Under the pieces are notes generated by a model. That model saw nothing but the letters and a program-made list of their open reading frames with translations, searched no databases and had not been told where the DNA came from. Shown one piece after another: positions 56,719 to 64,000 of a DNA stretch of 64,000 nt; positions within the stretch are counted from its first letter, which is position 1; every line of letters begins with the position of its first letter. Source of the DNA: Stenotrophomonas acidaminiphila (GTDB lineage: Bacteria > Pseudomonadota > Gammaproteobacteria > Xanthomonadales > Xanthomonadaceae). A program made the position numbers and the translations under genes. The stretch is taken from assembly GCA_002951995.1 (NCBI GenBank), contig CP019797.1:2898501-2962500 (forward strand), in the 5' to 3' direction.

Positions 56719-57443
56719 GTCCTGTCCTGCGTCTGCTTTGCTGCCGGCGGCGGAGTTCCCCAGCTCAGCGTGAAACCGTTGGTGTAGCGGAGGTCGGCGC
56801 GCACGATCGGCACCTGGGTGCGGGTGAACTGGGGCAGCACGCGCACGAAGCGGCCCAGCCGCGAGCGCGCATCGTCGCGGCCGACGATGACTTCGGTGCC
56901 GTTGTCCAGCGCCAGCGACCAGCTGCCGCGCGCGTCCATCGCCACCCGCCGCACGTCGATGCCCACCGGTGCGAACAGCGCGCGCGAGTCGTTGTAGAGC
57001 TCGACCACCTCGGCGGTCTTGCTGTCCGGGCCATCGAGCTCGGGCAACGGCGCGTTCTCCAGCCCGTGCGGGGTGGCGAACAGCCGCCCCTGCTCGGACA
57101 GCAGCCGGTCCTTGCCCCAGCGCGCGAACGGCTTGTGTTCGACCACGCTCACCTCGAGCACGTCGGGCCACTGCTTGCGCACCTGCGCGCTCTCCACCCA
57201 GGGCAGCCGCTCCACCGCGTGCTGCGCATCCTGCAGCTTGACCGCGAAGTAGCCGGCGCGGGCATACGGCAGCAGCGCCTTGCGCAGCTCCTCGCCGGGC
57301 ACGCGCTTGAACTCGCCGTGCACGCGCAGCCGGGTCAACGGCCAGCGCTCGGCGCCGACCCAGCCGTTGAGCACCGCGACCACCGGCAACGCCACCAGGG
57401 CGATGGCCAGCAGCCAGGCGAGGATGCGCAGCAACGCGCTCAT
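56715..57443 (-). CDS. ftsQ: cell division protein FtsQ
   Basis: A 242-residue bitopic divisome protein. A single membrane helix (LRILAWLLAIALVALPVVAVL, about 5-27) leads to a POTRA domain (WPLTRLRVHGEFKRVPGEEL) and the FtsQ beta domain (ERLPWVESAQVRKQWPDVLEV, then LPELDGPDSKTAEVV). FtsQ links the early and late division proteins with FtsB and FtsL. It overlaps ftsA by four bases. Upstream, instead of ddl, there is only a 35-codon ORF linking it to murC. Confidence 0.95.
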   Translation of the reverse strand: MSALLRILAWLLAIALVALPVVAVLNGWVGAERWPLTRLRVHGEFKRVPGEELRKALLPYARAGYFAVKLQDAQHAVERLPWVESAQVRKQWPDVLEVSVVEHKPFARWGKDRLLSEQGRLFATPHGLENAPLPELDGPDSKTAEVVELYNDSRALFAPVGIDVRRVAMDARGSWSLALDNGTEVIVGRDDARSRLGRFVRVLPQFTRTQVPIVRADLRYTNGFTLSWGTPPPAAKQTQDRT

Positions 57444-57547
57444 GCGCGCCCCCCGCCGGTCCTGGCGGTTCCGCGCGACGGCACCGCGCCGCGGCCGTTG
57501 CCGGCCGGAAGCGGGGTGCGCATCAGCGGAAGCAGGCAGGGCTTCAT
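57440..57547 (-). CDS. bridging small ORF between murC and ftsQ (35 aa), in the usual ddl position
   Basis: The ATG overlaps the murC stop (ATGA) and the TGA overlaps the ftsQ start (ATGA); the frame is continuous for 35 codons. It begins MKPCLLPLMRTPL and ends RTGGGRA, whose codons give a G-rich Shine-Dalgarno before ftsQ. No homology is recognised. Many Proteobacteria have ddlB at precisely this place with both overlaps, so this may be what remains after an in-frame loss of ddl, or a spacer kept for translational coupling. No sign of a D-Ala-D-Ala ligase motif is left. Confidence 0.45.
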   Translation of the reverse strand: MKPCLLPLMRTPLPAGNGRGAVPSRGTARTGGGRA

Positions 57548-58980
57548 TCGTCCCGCGCCTCCTGGAAACCGCCGCTGGCGATCTGCTGGGCGACGTGGCC
57601 GATGTCGCCGGCGCCCATCATCAGCAGCAGGTCGCCGTCGCGCAGCACGTCCGGCAGCACCGACACCAGGTCATGGGCATGTCCGACCACCACCGGCTCG
57701 CTGCGGCCGCGGGCGCGGATGGCGCGGGCCAGCGACTTCGAATCGGCACCCGGGATCGGCGCCTCGCCGGCCGGGTAGACCTCGCTCAGCACCAGCGCGT
57801 CGACTTCCGACAGCACCGCGGCGAACGCGTCGAACTGGTCGCGGGTACGGCTGTAGCGGTGCGGCTGGAACGCCACCACCAGCCGCTGCGCGGGCCAGCC
57901 ACCACGGGCGGCGGCGAACACCGCGGCCAGCTCGCGCGGGTGGTGGCCGTAATCGTCGATCAACCGCACCCGGGCGCCCTTGGCGGTGGTGACCACGCCC
58001 AGGTCGTTGAAGCGGCGGCCCACGCCCTCGAACTTCTCCAGCGCGGCGGCGATCGTTTCCGGCGCCACCCCCAGCTGCCAGCCGATGGCGGCGGCGGCCA
58101 GCGCGTTGAGCACGTTGTGGCGGCCCGGCAGCGCCAGCGTCACCGGCACGCTGCTGCCTTCGGGCAGGCGCAGGGTGAAGCGCATGCGCGCGCCGTCCTG
58201 CACCACGTCCTCGGCGCGCACGTCGGCGTTGCCGCTCATGCCGTAGGTCATGACATGGCGCGGGGTCTGCGTGGCCAGTGCGGCCACCTCCGGGTCGTCG
58301 ATGCACAGCACCGCCAGCCCGTAGAACGGCAGCCGCTGCAGGAACTCGGCGAACGCCGCCTGCACCCGGGCGAAGTCGTTGCCGTAGTTCTCCAGGTGGT
58401 CGGCGTCGATGTTGGTGATCACCGCCACCAGCGGGTTCAGCCGCAGGAAGCTGCCGTCGCTCTCGTCGGCCTCGGCCACCAGCCATTGCCCGCCGCCGAG
58501 CTTGGCGTTGGCGCCGGCGGCCAGCAGCTGCCCGCCGATCACGAAGGTCGGGTCCAGCCCGCCTTCGCTGAGCACCGCGGCGGTCAGCGAGGTGGTGGTG
58601 GTCTTGCCGTGGGTGCCGGCCACGGCGATGCCGCGGCGGAAGCGCATCAGCTCGGCCAGCATCGCCGCGCGCGGCATGATCGGGATGCGCTGGCTGCGCG
58701 CCTCCATCAGTTCCGGGTTGTCTTCGCGGATGGCACTGGAGACCACCACGCAGTCGGTGCCGAGCACGTTGGCGGCGGAGTGTCCGCGCATCACCCGCGC
58801 GCCCAGCCGCGCCAGGCGGCGGGTGGCGGCGTTGTCGGCATTGTCCGAGCCGGAGACTTCATAGCCCAGGGTCAGCATCACCTCGGCGATGCCGCTCATG
58901 CCGGTGCCGCCGATGCCGACGAAATGCACCCGCGGGAACGCCCGGACCAGGTCGGTGGTGTCGTGGAGGCGGCGGATCAT
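57544..58980 (-). CDS. murC: UDP-N-acetylmuramate--L-alanine ligase
   Basis: A 478-residue Mur ligase that adds L-Ala to UDP-MurNAc in the cytoplasm. It shows the Rossmann motif VHFVGIGGTGMSGIAEVML (about 17-35), the ATP loop GIAVAGTHGKTTTTSLTA (about 116), the metal/substrate region VAEADESDGSFLRLNP with the ITNIDADHLENYG block, and LIDDYGHHPRELAAVF near 355. The start at 58980 ([12 protein letters not shown]) follows GGAGG. It is linked to murG by a 16-codon ORF and to ftsQ by a 35-codon ORF. Confidence 0.97.
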   Translation of the reverse strand: MIRRLHDTTDLVRAFPRVHFVGIGGTGMSGIAEVMLTLGYEVSGSDNADNAATRRLARLGARVMRGHSAANVLGTDCVVVSSAIREDNPELMEARSQRIPIMPRAAMLAELMRFRRGIAVAGTHGKTTTTSLTAAVLSEGGLDPTFVIGGQLLAAGANAKLGGGQWLVAEADESDGSFLRLNPLVAVITNIDADHLENYGNDFARVQAAFAEFLQRLPFYGLAVLCIDDPEVAALATQTPRHVMTYGMSGNADVRAEDVVQDGARMRFTLRLPEGSSVPVTLALPGRHNVLNALAAAAIGWQLGVAPETIAAALEKFEGVGRRFNDLGVVTTAKGARVRLIDDYGHHPRELAAVFAAARGGWPAQRLVVAFQPHRYSRTRDQFDAFAAVLSEVDALVLSEVYPAGEAPIPGADSKSLARAIRARGRSEPVVVGHAHDLVSVLPDVLRDGDLLLMMGAGDIGHVAQQIASGGFQEARDE

Positions 58981-59027
58981 GCGCGGCCTCCGGCGAGGCG
59001 GGCGCGGGTGCGCGGTGCCGTGTTCAT
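58977..59027 (-). CDS. bridging micro-ORF between murG and murC (16 aa)
   Basis: It encodes [16 protein letters not shown]. The ATG overlaps the murG stop and the TGA overlaps the murC start, each as ATGA. The codons for Ala-Gly-Gly contain GGAGG, the likely ribosome-binding site for murC. The same arrangement (start on the upstream stop, in-frame Shine-Dalgarno, stop on the downstream start) occurs before thyA. Whether the peptide is stable or functional is unknown. Confidence 0.42.
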   Translation of the reverse strand: MNTAPRTRARLAGGRA

Positions 59028-60154
59028 GCTGCTTCCTCGAGGATGATGTCGGCGATGCGTTCGGCCGCATCGGCCTTGGCCAGCGCACGCGCGGCCTGGG
59101 CCATCTGCATGCGTCGGGCGGGAGTGGCGGCGAGCGCGCGCAGCACGCCCTCCAGGTGGGTGGCCAGCACGTCGTCCTGCTTCAGCAGTTCGGCGGCGCC
59201 GCGCTCGACCAGGTATTCGGCGTTGCGGGTCTGGTGGTCGTCGACCGCCGCGGCGAACGGCACCAGCACGCTGCCGACGCCCACCGCGCACAGTTCGGCC
59301 AGGGTCGATGCGCCGGAACGGCACACCACCAGGTCGGCCCAGGCATAGGCCGCGGCCATGTCCTGGATGAAGGCATCGACGCGGCCGTCGACGCCGGCAT
59401 CGCGGTAGGACCGGCGCGCCTCGTCGAGCAGCTTTTCGCCGCACTGATGCCAGACCTCGATGGCGACGCTGCCGGCCAGCGCGGCCAGCGCCCTGGGCAC
59501 CGCGTTGTTGAGCGCGCGCGCGCCCTGGCTGCCGCCCAGCACCAGCACCCGCATCGGGCCGCTGCGGCCGGCCAGGCGCTGCTCCGGCGCCGGCAGCGCG
59601 GCGATCTCGGCGCGCACCGGGTTGCCGACCACCTCTTCGCCGCTGGCGAAGCTGCCGGGGAAGCCGGTCAGCAGGCGCCGCGCGAAGCGCGACAGGATGC
59701 GGTTGGTCATGCCCGGCGCGCGGTTCTGTTCGTGCACCAGCAACGGCAGCCCGTGCAGGCGCGCCGCCATGCCGCCGGGGCCGGAGGCGAAGCCGCCGAA
59801 CGCCACCACCGCGCGCGGGTTGCGCTCGCGCAGGATGAAGCCGGCGGCGCGGATCGCGCGCAGCACCCGCAGCGGCGCCGCCAGCAGCGCCAGCTTGCCC
59901 TTGCCGCGCAGGCCGGAGATCGCCAGCGTGTCGATGGCGATGCCGTGCTGCGGCACCAGCCGGGTTTCCATCGCGCCCTCGGCGCCGAGCCAGGTCACCG
60001 GGATGCCGCGCCCGCGCAGCACCCGCGCCACGGCCAGCCCCGGGAAGATGTGCCCGCCGGTGCCACCGGCCATGATCAGCACCGGCCGCGGGGTGCCTTG
60101 CGCTGGCGTCGCCACATGCGGCTGCGAAGGATGCTGCGAGGGTTGCGTCATCAC
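59024..60154 (-). CDS. murG: UDP-N-acetylglucosamine--N-acetylmuramyl-(pentapeptide) pyrophosphoryl-undecaprenol GlcNAc transferase
   Basis: A 376-residue GT28 glycosyltransferase that forms lipid II at the inner face of the membrane. The first glycine-rich loop [19 protein letters not shown] is at about 25-43, the second [20 protein letters not shown] near 113, the third [15 protein letters not shown] near 203. The UDP-GlcNAc site is [17 protein letters not shown] near 285 with [11 protein letters not shown]. It overlaps ftsW by four bases. An N-terminal extension of about 20 residues before the first loop is Pro- and Gln-rich and variable. Confidence 0.97.
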   Translation of the reverse strand: MMTQPSQHPSQPHVATPAQGTPRPVLIMAGGTGGHIFPGLAVARVLRGRGIPVTWLGAEGAMETRLVPQHGIAIDTLAISGLRGKGKLALLAAPLRVLRAIRAAGFILRERNPRAVVAFGGFASGPGGMAARLHGLPLLVHEQNRAPGMTNRILSRFARRLLTGFPGSFASGEEVVGNPVRAEIAALPAPEQRLAGRSGPMRVLVLGGSQGARALNNAVPRALAALAGSVAIEVWHQCGEKLLDEARRSYRDAGVDGRVDAFIQDMAAAYAWADLVVCRSGASTLAELCAVGVGSVLVPFAAAVDDHQTRNAEYLVERGAAELLKQDDVLATHLEGVLRALAATPARRMQMAQAARALAKADAAERIADIILEEAA

Positions 60155-61458
60155 GCGATCCTCCCGAAGGTCGGTTCGACCCGCTGCTGCATGCGGCTGG
60201 TGCCGCGCGCGGCACCGGCCTGCATGGCCGCGGCGATCGCGCTGGCGGTGGCCGGCTCGGCCGGCTGCGCGGCGGCGTCCGCCGGCACGTCGGCCACGTC
60301 GGCGTCATCGCGCACTTCCTGGCGGCGCACCGCGCGGTTGTATTCCCACGACACGCGCAGCAGCACGCCGACCGCCACGCAGGTCATCATCACGCTGGAA
60401 CCGCCGGAGGAGATCAGCGGCAGGGTCAGGCCCTTGGTCGGCAGCATGCCCAGGTTCACGCCGATCGACACGAAGGTCTGCAGGCCGATCCACAGGCCCA
60501 CGCCGAAGGCGATGTAGCCGGAGAAGTGGCGGCGCATCTCGATGCAGCGCATGCCCAGCCAGAACGCACGGCCGACCAGCAGCGCGTACAGCGCGATGAT
60601 CGTGCACACGCCGGCGAAGCCCAGCTCCTCGGCGATCACCGAGAAGATGAAGTCGGTATGCGACTCGGGCAGGTAGTTGAGCTTCTGGATGGACGCGCCC
60701 AGGCCCACCCCGGTCCATTCGCCGCGGCCGATCGCCATCAGCGCGTTGGACAGCTGGTAGCCCGAACCCAGCTGGTCTTCCCACGGGTCCATGAACGAGG
60801 TCACGCGGCGCATGCGGTACGGCTCGAAGATCACCAGCAGCACCAGCGCCGGCAGCATCAGCAGCACCGGCAGCACGATGCGCTTGAGCTGCGCGCCGCC
60901 CAGCACCAGCATGCAGGTGGTGATGCCCAGCAGCAGCATCGACGAACCGAAGTCCGGCTGCAGCAGCAGCAGCACCACCAGCACGCCGACCACGCCCACC
61001 GGCTTGAGCATCGCCTGCCAGGTGGCGTTGACCTCGTCGCGGAAGCGCACCAGGTAGCTGGACAGCCAGATGATGTACAGCACCTTGACCGCCTCGACCG
61101 TCTGGAACTTGGACACGCCCAGGTTGATCCAGCGGCGCGCGCCGTTGACGGTGCTGCCCAGGCCGGGCACGAACACCACCACCAGCAGCGCGAAGCAGCC
61201 CAGCAGCAGCAGGTGGTTGTACTTCTCGACGTCGCGCAGCTCCACCCGCATCGCCACCGCCGCCAGCGCCACGCCGATGCCGATGAACACCAGGTGCCGG
61301 GTCAGGTAGTAGAACGGGCTCTGGGTGAGCGCGATGGAGCTGGAGGCGACCATCACGATGCCCAGCGACGCCAGCGCCACGGCCGCGCCCAGCAGCCACT
61401 TGTCGTAGTGGCCGCCGATCGCTTCGAGCCGGGTTGCCTGGCGCGCGGTATCGTCCAT
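60151..61458 (-). CDS. ftsW: peptidoglycan glycosyltransferase / lipid II polymerase FtsW
   Basis: A 435-residue SEDS protein with ten membrane segments that polymerises lipid II at the septum. Conserved parts are [87 protein letters not shown] (in parts [29 protein letters not shown]) and [20 protein letters not shown] cytoplasmic tail of about 55 residues (after 380) is variable. One base overlap with mraY upstream. Confidence 0.97.
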   Translation of the reverse strand: MDDTARQATRLEAIGGHYDKWLLGAAVALASLGIVMVASSSIALTQSPFYYLTRHLVFIGIGVALAAVAMRVELRDVEKYNHLLLLGCFALLVVVFVPGLGSTVNGARRWINLGVSKFQTVEAVKVLYIIWLSSYLVRFRDEVNATWQAMLKPVGVVGVLVVLLLLQPDFGSSMLLLGITTCMLVLGGAQLKRIVLPVLLMLPALVLLVIFEPYRMRRVTSFMDPWEDQLGSGYQLSNALMAIGRGEWTGVGLGASIQKLNYLPESHTDFIFSVIAEELGFAGVCTIIALYALLVGRAFWLGMRCIEMRRHFSGYIAFGVGLWIGLQTFVSIGVNLGMLPTKGLTLPLISSGGSSVMMTCVAVGVLLRVSWEYNRAVRRQEVRDDADVADVPADAAAQPAEPATASAIAAAMQAGAARGTSRMQQRVEPTFGRIA

Positions 61459-62543
61459 CAGCGCACCTTCAGCGTCGCCAGGCCGATCAACACCAGCACC
61501 ACCGAGATGATCCAGAAGCGCACGATCACCCGCGGCTCGGGCCAGCCCTTGAGTTCGAAGTGGTGGTGGATCGGCGCCATCCGGAACACGCGCTTGCCGG
61601 TCAGCTTGAAGCTGGCCACCTGGATCATCACCGACAGCGTCTCGATCACGAACACGCCACCCATCACCACCAGCACCAGCTCCTGGCGCACGATCACCGC
61701 GATGGTGCCCAGCACCGCGCCCAGCGCCAGCGCGCCGACGTCACCCATGAACACCATGGCCGGGTAGGTGTTGAACCACAGGAAACCGAGCCCGGCGCCG
61801 GCGATCGCCGCGCAGATGATGACCAGCTCGCCCGCCCCGGGGATCTGCGGGATCTGCAGGTAGCTGGAGAACACCGCATTGCCCGAGGCGTAGGCGAACA
61901 CGCCCAGCGCGCAGGCGACCAGCACGGTCGGCATGATCGCCAGCCCGTCCAGGCCGTCGGTCAGGTTGACCGCGTTGGAGAAGCCGACGATCCAGAAGTA
62001 GGCGATGGCGACGAAGCTGATACCGGCCAGCGGCAGCGCGATGGCCTTGAACATCGGGATGTACAGGGTCAGCGCCGCCGGCACGTCGGCGGTATGGAAC
62101 AGGAACAGGCCGGCGCCGAGGCCGAAGATCGACTGCAGCAGGTATTTCCAGCGCGACTTCAGGCCGTTGGGGTCGCGCCTGGCGATCTTGATCCAGTCGT
62201 CGTACCAGCCGATGGCGCCGAAACACAGCATCACCGCCATCACCAGCCACACGTAGCGGTTGCGCAGGTCGCCCCACAGCAGCACCGACAGCAGCACCGA
62301 CAGCAGGATCAGGCCGCCGCCCATGGTCGGGGTACCGGCCTTGGAGAAGTGCGACTGCGGGCCGTCCTTGCGGATCGGCTGCCCGCCCTTGAGCTGCGCC
62401 AGGCGGCGGATCGCCGCCGGCCCCAGCCACAGCGACAGGCCGAGCGCGGTCAGCGCGGCGAGGATGCCGCGGAAGGTGAGGTAGTTGAACAACCGGAACA
62501 GGTCGTCCAGCTGCTGCAGCCAACGGGCCAGTTCAAGCAACAT
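61458..62543 (-). CDS. mraY: phospho-N-acetylmuramoyl-pentapeptide-transferase
   Basis: A 361-residue polytopic enzyme that makes lipid I from UDP-MurNAc-pentapeptide and undecaprenyl phosphate. The signatures are [16 protein letters not shown] near residue 60, [20 protein letters not shown], the catalytic aspartates in [16 protein letters not shown] near 193, and [14 protein letters not shown] near 265, then [20 protein letters not shown] near the end. The start at 62543 ([12 protein letters not shown]) has GAGG eight bases upstream; the ATG 18 bases earlier lies inside murF and is less likely. It overlaps murF by 11 bp. Confidence 0.97.
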   Translation of the reverse strand: MLLELARWLQQLDDLFRLFNYLTFRGILAALTALGLSLWLGPAAIRRLAQLKGGQPIRKDGPQSHFSKAGTPTMGGGLILLSVLLSVLLWGDLRNRYVWLVMAVMLCFGAIGWYDDWIKIARRDPNGLKSRWKYLLQSIFGLGAGLFLFHTADVPAALTLYIPMFKAIALPLAGISFVAIAYFWIVGFSNAVNLTDGLDGLAIMPTVLVACALGVFAYASGNAVFSSYLQIPQIPGAGELVIICAAIAGAGLGFLWFNTYPAMVFMGDVGALALGAVLGTIAVIVRQELVLVVMGGVFVIETLSVMIQVASFKLTGKRVFRMAPIHHHFELKGWPEPRVIVRFWIISVVLVLIGLATLKVR

Positions 62544-63915
62544 GCGGTGTGTCCTCGCCACGCTTGAGCAGCGCGGTCACGATCTTGTCCATGGCGCTGC
62601 CGCGCGAGCCCTTGACCAGGCACCGCACGCCAGCATGAAGGTCGGTTTCCAGCGCCGCGGCGAGCGCGGCGTGGCTGTCGAAATGGCGCCCGCCCTCGCC
62701 GAACGCGGCGGCGGCGGCGGCGCTCAGCGGCCCCAGCGCATACAGCCGCTTGAGCCCGGCTTCGCGCGCGCGGCGGCCGGCCTGCGCATGCAGCGCCTCG
62801 GCATCGGGGCCGAGCTCGCGCATGTCGCCCAGCACCAGCCAGGCCTCTTCCTTGCCCGCGGCCAGCGCGGCGATCGCCGCGGCCAGCGAACCCGGGTTGG
62901 CGTTGTAGCTGTCGTCGACCAGCACCGCGCCGCCGGGCAGCACATGCGCGACCTGGCGACCGGCCACCGGGCGCGCCTGCGCCAGGCCCTCGGCCACCCG
63001 CGGCAGGGCGATGCCGGCAGCCAGCGCCAGCGATGCGGCGGCCAGCGCATTGAGCACGTTGTGCCGGCCCGGCAGTTGCAGCGCCACCTCGGCCTCGCCC
63101 TGCGGCGCGTGCAGGCGGAAACGGGAACCGGCTTCGGCCAGCACGATGGCGCTGGCGGTGACGTCGGCGCTGGCTTCCAGGCCGAAGCGGAGCACGCGAT
63201 GGGCGCCGGCACGCTCGGCGAAGAACGGGGCGAACGCGTCGTCGGCGTTGACCACGGCCACCCCGCCTTCGCGCAGGTCGTCGTAGACCGCCGCCTTGGT
63301 GTTGGCGATCTCCAGCAGGCTGCCCATGCGCTCCAGGTGCGCGGGCGCGACGTTGTTGACCAGCGCCACGTCCGGCGCGGCGATGGCGGTCAGGTAGGCG
63401 ATGTCGCCCGGCTTGCCGGTGCCCATCTCGTAGATCGCGAAATCGGCGTCTTCCGGCGCGTCGATCACCGCCAGCGGCATGCCGATCTCGTTGTTGCGGT
63501 TGCCCGGGGTGGCGTAGACCTGGCGGCCCTCGACCATCGCCACGTGCTGCAGGATCGCCAGCAGCAGGGTCTTGACACTGGTCTTGCCGTTGCTGCCGGT
63601 GATGGCGAACACGCGGGTGGCGCGGTCGCGCTGCATCGCGGTGGCGATCCGGGCCAGCGCGCGTTCGGCGTCGGCGACCACCACCTGCGGCACGTCCAGC
63701 GGCAGCAGCCGCTCGACCAGCAGTGCGCTGGCGCCGTTGTCCACGGCGCTGGCGGCGAAATCGTGGCCGTCGAAGCGCTCGCCGCGCAGGGCCAGGTACA
63801 GGCTGCCCGGCGCCAGCGTGCGGCTGTCGTTGCCGATGGCGTCGATGCTCGCATCCTCGCCATGCAGTTCGCCGCCGGCCCAGTGCGCGATCAGCGACAA
63901 CGGGGTGCGCTTCAT
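62533..63915 (-). CDS. murF: UDP-N-acetylmuramoyl-tripeptide--D-alanyl-D-alanine ligase
   Basis: A 460-residue Mur ligase that adds D-Ala-D-Ala to the tripeptide precursor. The N-terminal domain has [20 protein letters not shown], the ATP loop is [19 protein letters not shown] (about 108), followed by [16 protein letters not shown] and [14 protein letters not shown], then [17 protein letters not shown] and [17 protein letters not shown] near 322. It needs D-Ala-D-Ala, whose ligase gene (ddl) is absent from its usual site here. It overlaps the preceding gene as ATGA. Confidence 0.97.
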   Translation of the reverse strand: MKRTPLSLIAHWAGGELHGEDASIDAIGNDSRTLAPGSLYLALRGERFDGHDFAASAVDNGASALLVERLLPLDVPQVVVADAERALARIATAMQRDRATRVFAITGSNGKTSVKTLLLAILQHVAMVEGRQVYATPGNRNNEIGMPLAVIDAPEDADFAIYEMGTGKPGDIAYLTAIAAPDVALVNNVAPAHLERMGSLLEIANTKAAVYDDLREGGVAVVNADDAFAPFFAERAGAHRVLRFGLEASADVTASAIVLAEAGSRFRLHAPQGEAEVALQLPGRHNVLNALAAASLALAAGIALPRVAEGLAQARPVAGRQVAHVLPGGAVLVDDSYNANPGSLAAAIAALAAGKEEAWLVLGDMRELGPDAEALHAQAGRRAREAGLKRLYALGPLSAAAAAAFGEGGRHFDSHAALAAALETDLHAGVRCLVKGSRGSAMDKIVTALLKRGEDTPHVA

Positions 63916-64000
63916 CGGGCACGTCCCGCGGTCTGGCCGTCGTTGGAGCCGTGCGTGGCGCGCACGCCCTGGCGGCGGTTGGCCAGCGCGCGCGAGGCGA
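63912..64000 (-). CDS. murE: UDP-N-acetylmuramoyl-tripeptide synthetase, C-terminal end (partial)
   Basis: The frame is open from the window edge and ends in a TGA that overlaps the murF start (ATGA). The last residues SRALANRRQGVRATHGSNDG resemble a variable MurE C-terminus (a helix such as ARALA followed by a loose tail), and murE-murF is the invariant dcw order. Only 28 codons are visible, so the call rests mainly on position. Confidence 0.6.
   Translation of the reverse strand, partial: ASRALANRRQGVRATHGSNDGQTAGRAR

Overview
The window is a GC-rich, almost gene-saturated bacterial chromosome segment. Gene content and order point to a gammaproteobacterium of the family Xanthomonadaceae (Lysobacteraceae; Stenotrophomonas, Luteimonas, Lysobacter or Pseudoxanthomonas-like). 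The evidence is the dcw order murE-murF-mraY-ftsW-murG-murC-ftsQ-ftsA-ftsZ followed by lpxC, dciA, an M23 peptidase, secA and a Nudix gene; the pdxA-rsmA-apaG-apaH operon; GTAG-headed palindromic repeats; and an SAH riboswitch before ahcY. No tRNA, rRNA, prophage, transposase or CRISPR array was seen.

Layout. 1-8.6 kb: pdxA end, rsmA, apaG, apaH; then on the minus strand a VOC protein, folA, thyA, lgt, two TPM proteins, lemA, TerC and dgkA. 8.8-11.5 kb: a two-component system and a small membrane protein. 11.5-15.1 kb: a Fur-box hemin operon (hemP, TonB receptor, DUF6607). 15.2-19.8 kb: aldo/keto reductase, nucleoside transporter with ribokinase, dusB, then a GTAG repeat cluster. 20.1-29.4 kb: nitroreductase, a DUF457 membrane protein, a TolC/HlyD/two-permease export operon without an ATPase, an LpxH-like phosphoesterase and an OlsF-like double acyltransferase. 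29.6-46.3 kb: metK, ahcY and metF of the SAM cycle, interleaved with a thioesterase, a Ser/Thr kinase, ppc, an S9 peptidase, an esterase, a GNAT protein, DUF3228 and a COG4705 membrane protein. 46.3-64 kb: a DUF4124-like protein, Nudix-ThiE fusion, secA, M23 peptidase, dciA, lpxC, and the dcw cluster back to the end of murE.

The most unusual signal is a recurring junction type. Small in-frame ORFs exactly fill the gap between two co-directional genes: the start overlaps the upstream stop as ATGA or GTGA, and the stop overlaps the downstream start as ATGA. It occurs at lgt/thyA (three tandem 26-bp units that repeat the thyA ribosome-binding site and start), murG/murC (16 aa), murC/ftsQ (35 aa, where ddl normally sits), the TonB receptor/DUF6607 junction (28 aa) and, trivially, lemA/TPM (3 codons). 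These would let a ribosome translate the junction without a break.

Three genes expected to be essential (folA, secA, lpxC) each carry one apparent single-base deletion beside a G/C run. This is most simply explained by errors in this sequence rather than by three pseudogenes.
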